Source of the DNA: Acidobacteriota bacterium | Lineage (GTDB): Bacteria > Acidobacteriota > Blastocatellia > Pyrinomonadales > Pyrinomonadaceae | NCBI GenBank assembly: GCA_013140875.1 | Contig: JABFSB010000316.1 | Span: forward strand, 1-13,975 | Direction of reading: 5' to 3' | Length of the DNA: 13,975 nucleotides | Shown: positions 12,382 through 13,975 of the stretch, piece after piece | Layout of the letters: each line of letters opens with the position of its first letter | How positions within the stretch are numbered: the stretch's first letter is position 1 | The notes under the pieces: model-generated | Told to the model about the DNA's origin: nothing | What the model saw: the letters and a program-made list of their open reading frames with translations, nothing else | Databases searched by the model: none | Translations under genes and position numbers: made by a program

Positions 12382-13018
12382 AAATCTCACGTTCAACCCA
12401 TTCGCGGATCGTGTCCCTCAGTTCATTCAAATGCTCGTCAAAGAAGTGTCCGCAATTTTCGAACACGACCAGTTCCGTTTCGGCCGTTTTTGAAACTTCA
12501 TCGACCAGCTTTTGCAAATTTTCTATCGAACCGAACTCGTCCCGGTCGCCGTGGACAAATAGGATCGGTTTGGTCAGGCCGTTGAGAAATTCATAATCCT
12601 GATATTTATCGACCGGCGTGCCGATGCTGATCAGCCGATTCACACGGTTGTCGTGCATCCCGACGACCATTCCGGTTCGTGAACCGAACGAGAAACCGGC
12701 GAGAGTGATATCCATTCCCGGATATTCAGAAGCGAGATAGTTGAGCGCGTCGCGGACGTCCTCAACGCCGCCTTCGATCTCGTGGTGCTCGCCCGTTGAA
12801 GCACCGACGCCTCGAAAATTAAAGCGAAGTGTGATCAAACCGGCATCGACCAAACCCGCGGCCGCCCGAAAAACGACCTTATTGTGCATCGTCCCGCCGC
12901 CAAGCGGATGTGGATGGCAGACAAGCCCCACGCCCCGCGGTTCGCCTGCCGGTTCTTTTAATATCGCCTCAAGCTGGCCGTGCGAAGCACGGATGAACAG
13001 ATTGCCTTTCGGGTACAT
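12380..13018 (-). CDS. Alpha/beta hydrolase (COG2945-like)
   Basis: 212 residues from ATG 13018; the frame is open to 13060, but the extra 14 residues look non-conserved. CHPHPLGGGTMHNKVV (34-49) and LRFNFRGVGASTG (64-76) are typical of the small predicted hydrolases of this group. The triad is S110 in GFSFGS, D158 or D160 in VHGDRDEFG, and H191 in NCGHFF. There is no signal peptide, so it is probably a cytoplasmic serine esterase or acyl hydrolase; the substrate is unknown. It is first of three genes on the minus strand before the thioesterase and truA, with inverted repeats at both ends. Confidence 0.9.
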   Translation of the reverse strand: MYPKGNLFIRASHGQLEAILKEPAGEPRGVGLVCHPHPLGGGTMHNKVVFRAAAGLVDAGLITLRFNFRGVGASTGEHHEIEGGVEDVRDALNYLASEYPGMDITLAGFSFGSRTGMVVGMHDNRVNRLISIGTPVDKYQDYEFLNGLTKPILFVHGDRDEFGSIENLQKLVDEVSKTAETELVVFENCGHFFDEHLNELRDTIREWVEREI

Positions 13019-13062
13019 AAGCGAATCTTCGATTCTAGGTACTACCCGGCATAATCGCAAAC

Positions 13063-13139
13063 TGCGGAAGCCCGCGCGTAAGCAAGGGCGTAATGTGCAA
13101 CCTATCGATTATGCCCTTGCTCACGCGCGGGCTTCCGCA
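13063..13139. repeat. REP-like hairpin repeat, copy 3
   Basis: The left arm (starting TGCGGAAGCCCGCGCGTAAG) pairs with the right arm over 32 positions, with one A-C mismatch and one G-T pair, and a 13-nt loop. It is the same family as copies 1 and 2. It separates the divergent hydrolase and membrane-protein genes. The rest of the spacer (13140-13232) shows nothing I can call. Confidence 0.9.
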
Positions 13140-13232
13140 TTGCCTGACAGGCTGATTAGAAAAACAAAACTCCTTTGTGATACTTTTTCAACTTGTTCGA
13201 ATCGTTTCAACGTCAGTAAGATCAGCGAACTA

Positions 13233-13975
13233 ATGGAAGAAGCACTGGAACCAAAAGTGGAAGCTCAGCCGATTGCAAAGCCGGCGGCAAACTCAAAACA
13301 AAGTTGGGCAGAGTTTTTCGAATCCGAGGACGCGACGCGTTACGTTTATTTGGTTTTTGCCTTTTTGGCGATCGCGATGGTAATGACGTTTCTGCAAACT
13401 CGCACGGCGGCCATCTGCTGCGGCGATTGGGACGGTTATTATCACATCAAGTGGAGCAGCCTTCTGTGGGAAAATTTCTCGCACGGCAAATGGCTGCCGA
13501 CGTTTGAATGGCTTCCGCTGACGGTGCTGAATCCGCAGCATTACAACGATCATCACTTTCTTTTTCATCTGCTTCAGATACCCTTTCTGTGGTTTTTCGA
13601 GCCCGTAATGGCGGCCAAGGTTGCGACGGTCGTATTTGCGACGCTGGCGATCTTCTCGGTTTACTGGCTGATACATCATTACAAGATCCAATATCCGCTG
13701 ATTTGGCTCGCAGCGATCTTCACCTGTGCAAACATGTTCTATTACCGGATGAACATGGCAAAGGCCCCGCCGCTGACGATAATTATCACGATTGCCGGCA
13801 TCTACCTGCTGTTCGAGCGAAAATACAAATGGCTGCTGCCGCTGATGTTCGCGTTTGTCTGGACATACAGCCTTTTCCCATTGCTTTTCATCGCGGCCGT
13901 TATCTGGGCGATCATAATTGCCTGGAACGAGCGCAAGTTTGAATGGGAGCCGCTGGCGTACACTTTTGGTGGTAT
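13233..13975 (+). CDS. Polytopic membrane protein, possible GT-C glycosyltransferase (runs off right edge)
   Basis: 247 codons are visible from ATG 13233 without a stop. A hydrophilic N-terminal tail (to about residue 34) is followed by a membrane helix at about 36-54, a loop with GDWDGYYHIKW (64-74), and further helices at about 109-140, 147-160, 170-183 and 191-210. The D65-x-D67 plus YYH in the first loop, and NDHHFLFH at 105-112, recall the DxD and DHH motifs of GT-C enzymes such as STT3/PglB, which use lipid-linked sugar donors. That family link is inference from two short motifs. No good ribosome site is visible. The C-terminal half is outside the window. Confidence 0.75.
   Translation, partial: MEEALEPKVEAQPIAKPAANSKQSWAEFFESEDATRYVYLVFAFLAIAMVMTFLQTRTAAICCGDWDGYYHIKWSSLLWENFSHGKWLPTFEWLPLTVLNPQHYNDHHFLFHLLQIPFLWFFEPVMAAKVATVVFATLAIFSVYWLIHHYKIQYPLIWLAAIFTCANMFYYRMNMAKAPPLTIIITIAGIYLLFERKYKWLLPLMFAFVWTYSLFPLLFIAAVIWAIIIAWNERKFEWEPLAYTFGG

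Noticed and set aside
13293..13942. Frames on both strands inside 13293-13942
   Set aside because: They overlap the longer, clearly membrane-spanning frame from 13233, which has a coherent hydrophobic pattern; the others have arginine- and histidine-rich shadow compositions.

Overview
The window looks like chromosomal DNA of a free-living Gram-negative bacterium of moderate GC content. LpxI shows that it makes lipid A. Gene content and the dense short hairpin repeats between genes fit Acidobacteriota (Blastocatellia-like), but that assignment is inference and no rRNA is present.

Layout. 1-4022 is all minus strand. Reading with the genes, it holds lipA, a Phd-type antitoxin, a ParE-type toxin, a ferritin-like protein, a GNAT acetyltransferase, lpxI and the 5' part of an M28-type peptidase. 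The toxin, ferritin-like and GNAT genes are joined by ATGA overlaps. 4187-9072 is a plus-strand sulfur locus: promoter, Cys-rich leader peptide, attenuator, cysM-like gene, candidate SAM-II riboswitch with terminator, a cystathionine gamma-synthase family gene, a Mec-type JAMM peptidase, and one long gene fusing a CysO sulfur carrier to a MoeZ-like E1/rhodanese. 9079-10359 is minus strand: an adrenodoxin-type ferredoxin, nickel superoxide dismutase (sodN) and its maturation protease (sodX). 10469-11077 is a lone plus-strand putative lipoprotein. 11067-13018 is minus strand: an alpha/beta hydrolase, a YciA-like thioesterase and truA. From 13233 a polytopic GT-C-like membrane protein runs off the right edge.

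How it works together. CysO, MoeZ, CysM and Mec are the four parts of the thiocarboxylate route to cysteine known from Mycobacterium tuberculosis. All four are here, with carrier and activating enzyme in one polypeptide. The CysO GG end is internal, so it probably needs proteolytic release, and the adjacent JAMM peptidase is the obvious candidate. The route appears to be controlled by two sensors. The first is a 29-residue leader peptide with eight cysteines, whose run of four Cys codons overlaps segment 1 of a trp-like 1:2 / 2:3 / 3:4 attenuator before cysM. The second is a SAM-II-like element plus terminator before the methionine-pathway gene and the downstream mec and cysO-moeZ. The leader-peptide attenuator is the strongest candidate for an undescribed system in this window.

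Intergenic DNA is rich in inverted repeats. There are three copies of one REP-like 76-77 bp hairpin, a separate 20-bp-stem hairpin against the cysM start, and four unrelated inverted repeats built from short 7-9 nt units that touch or abut stop codons.
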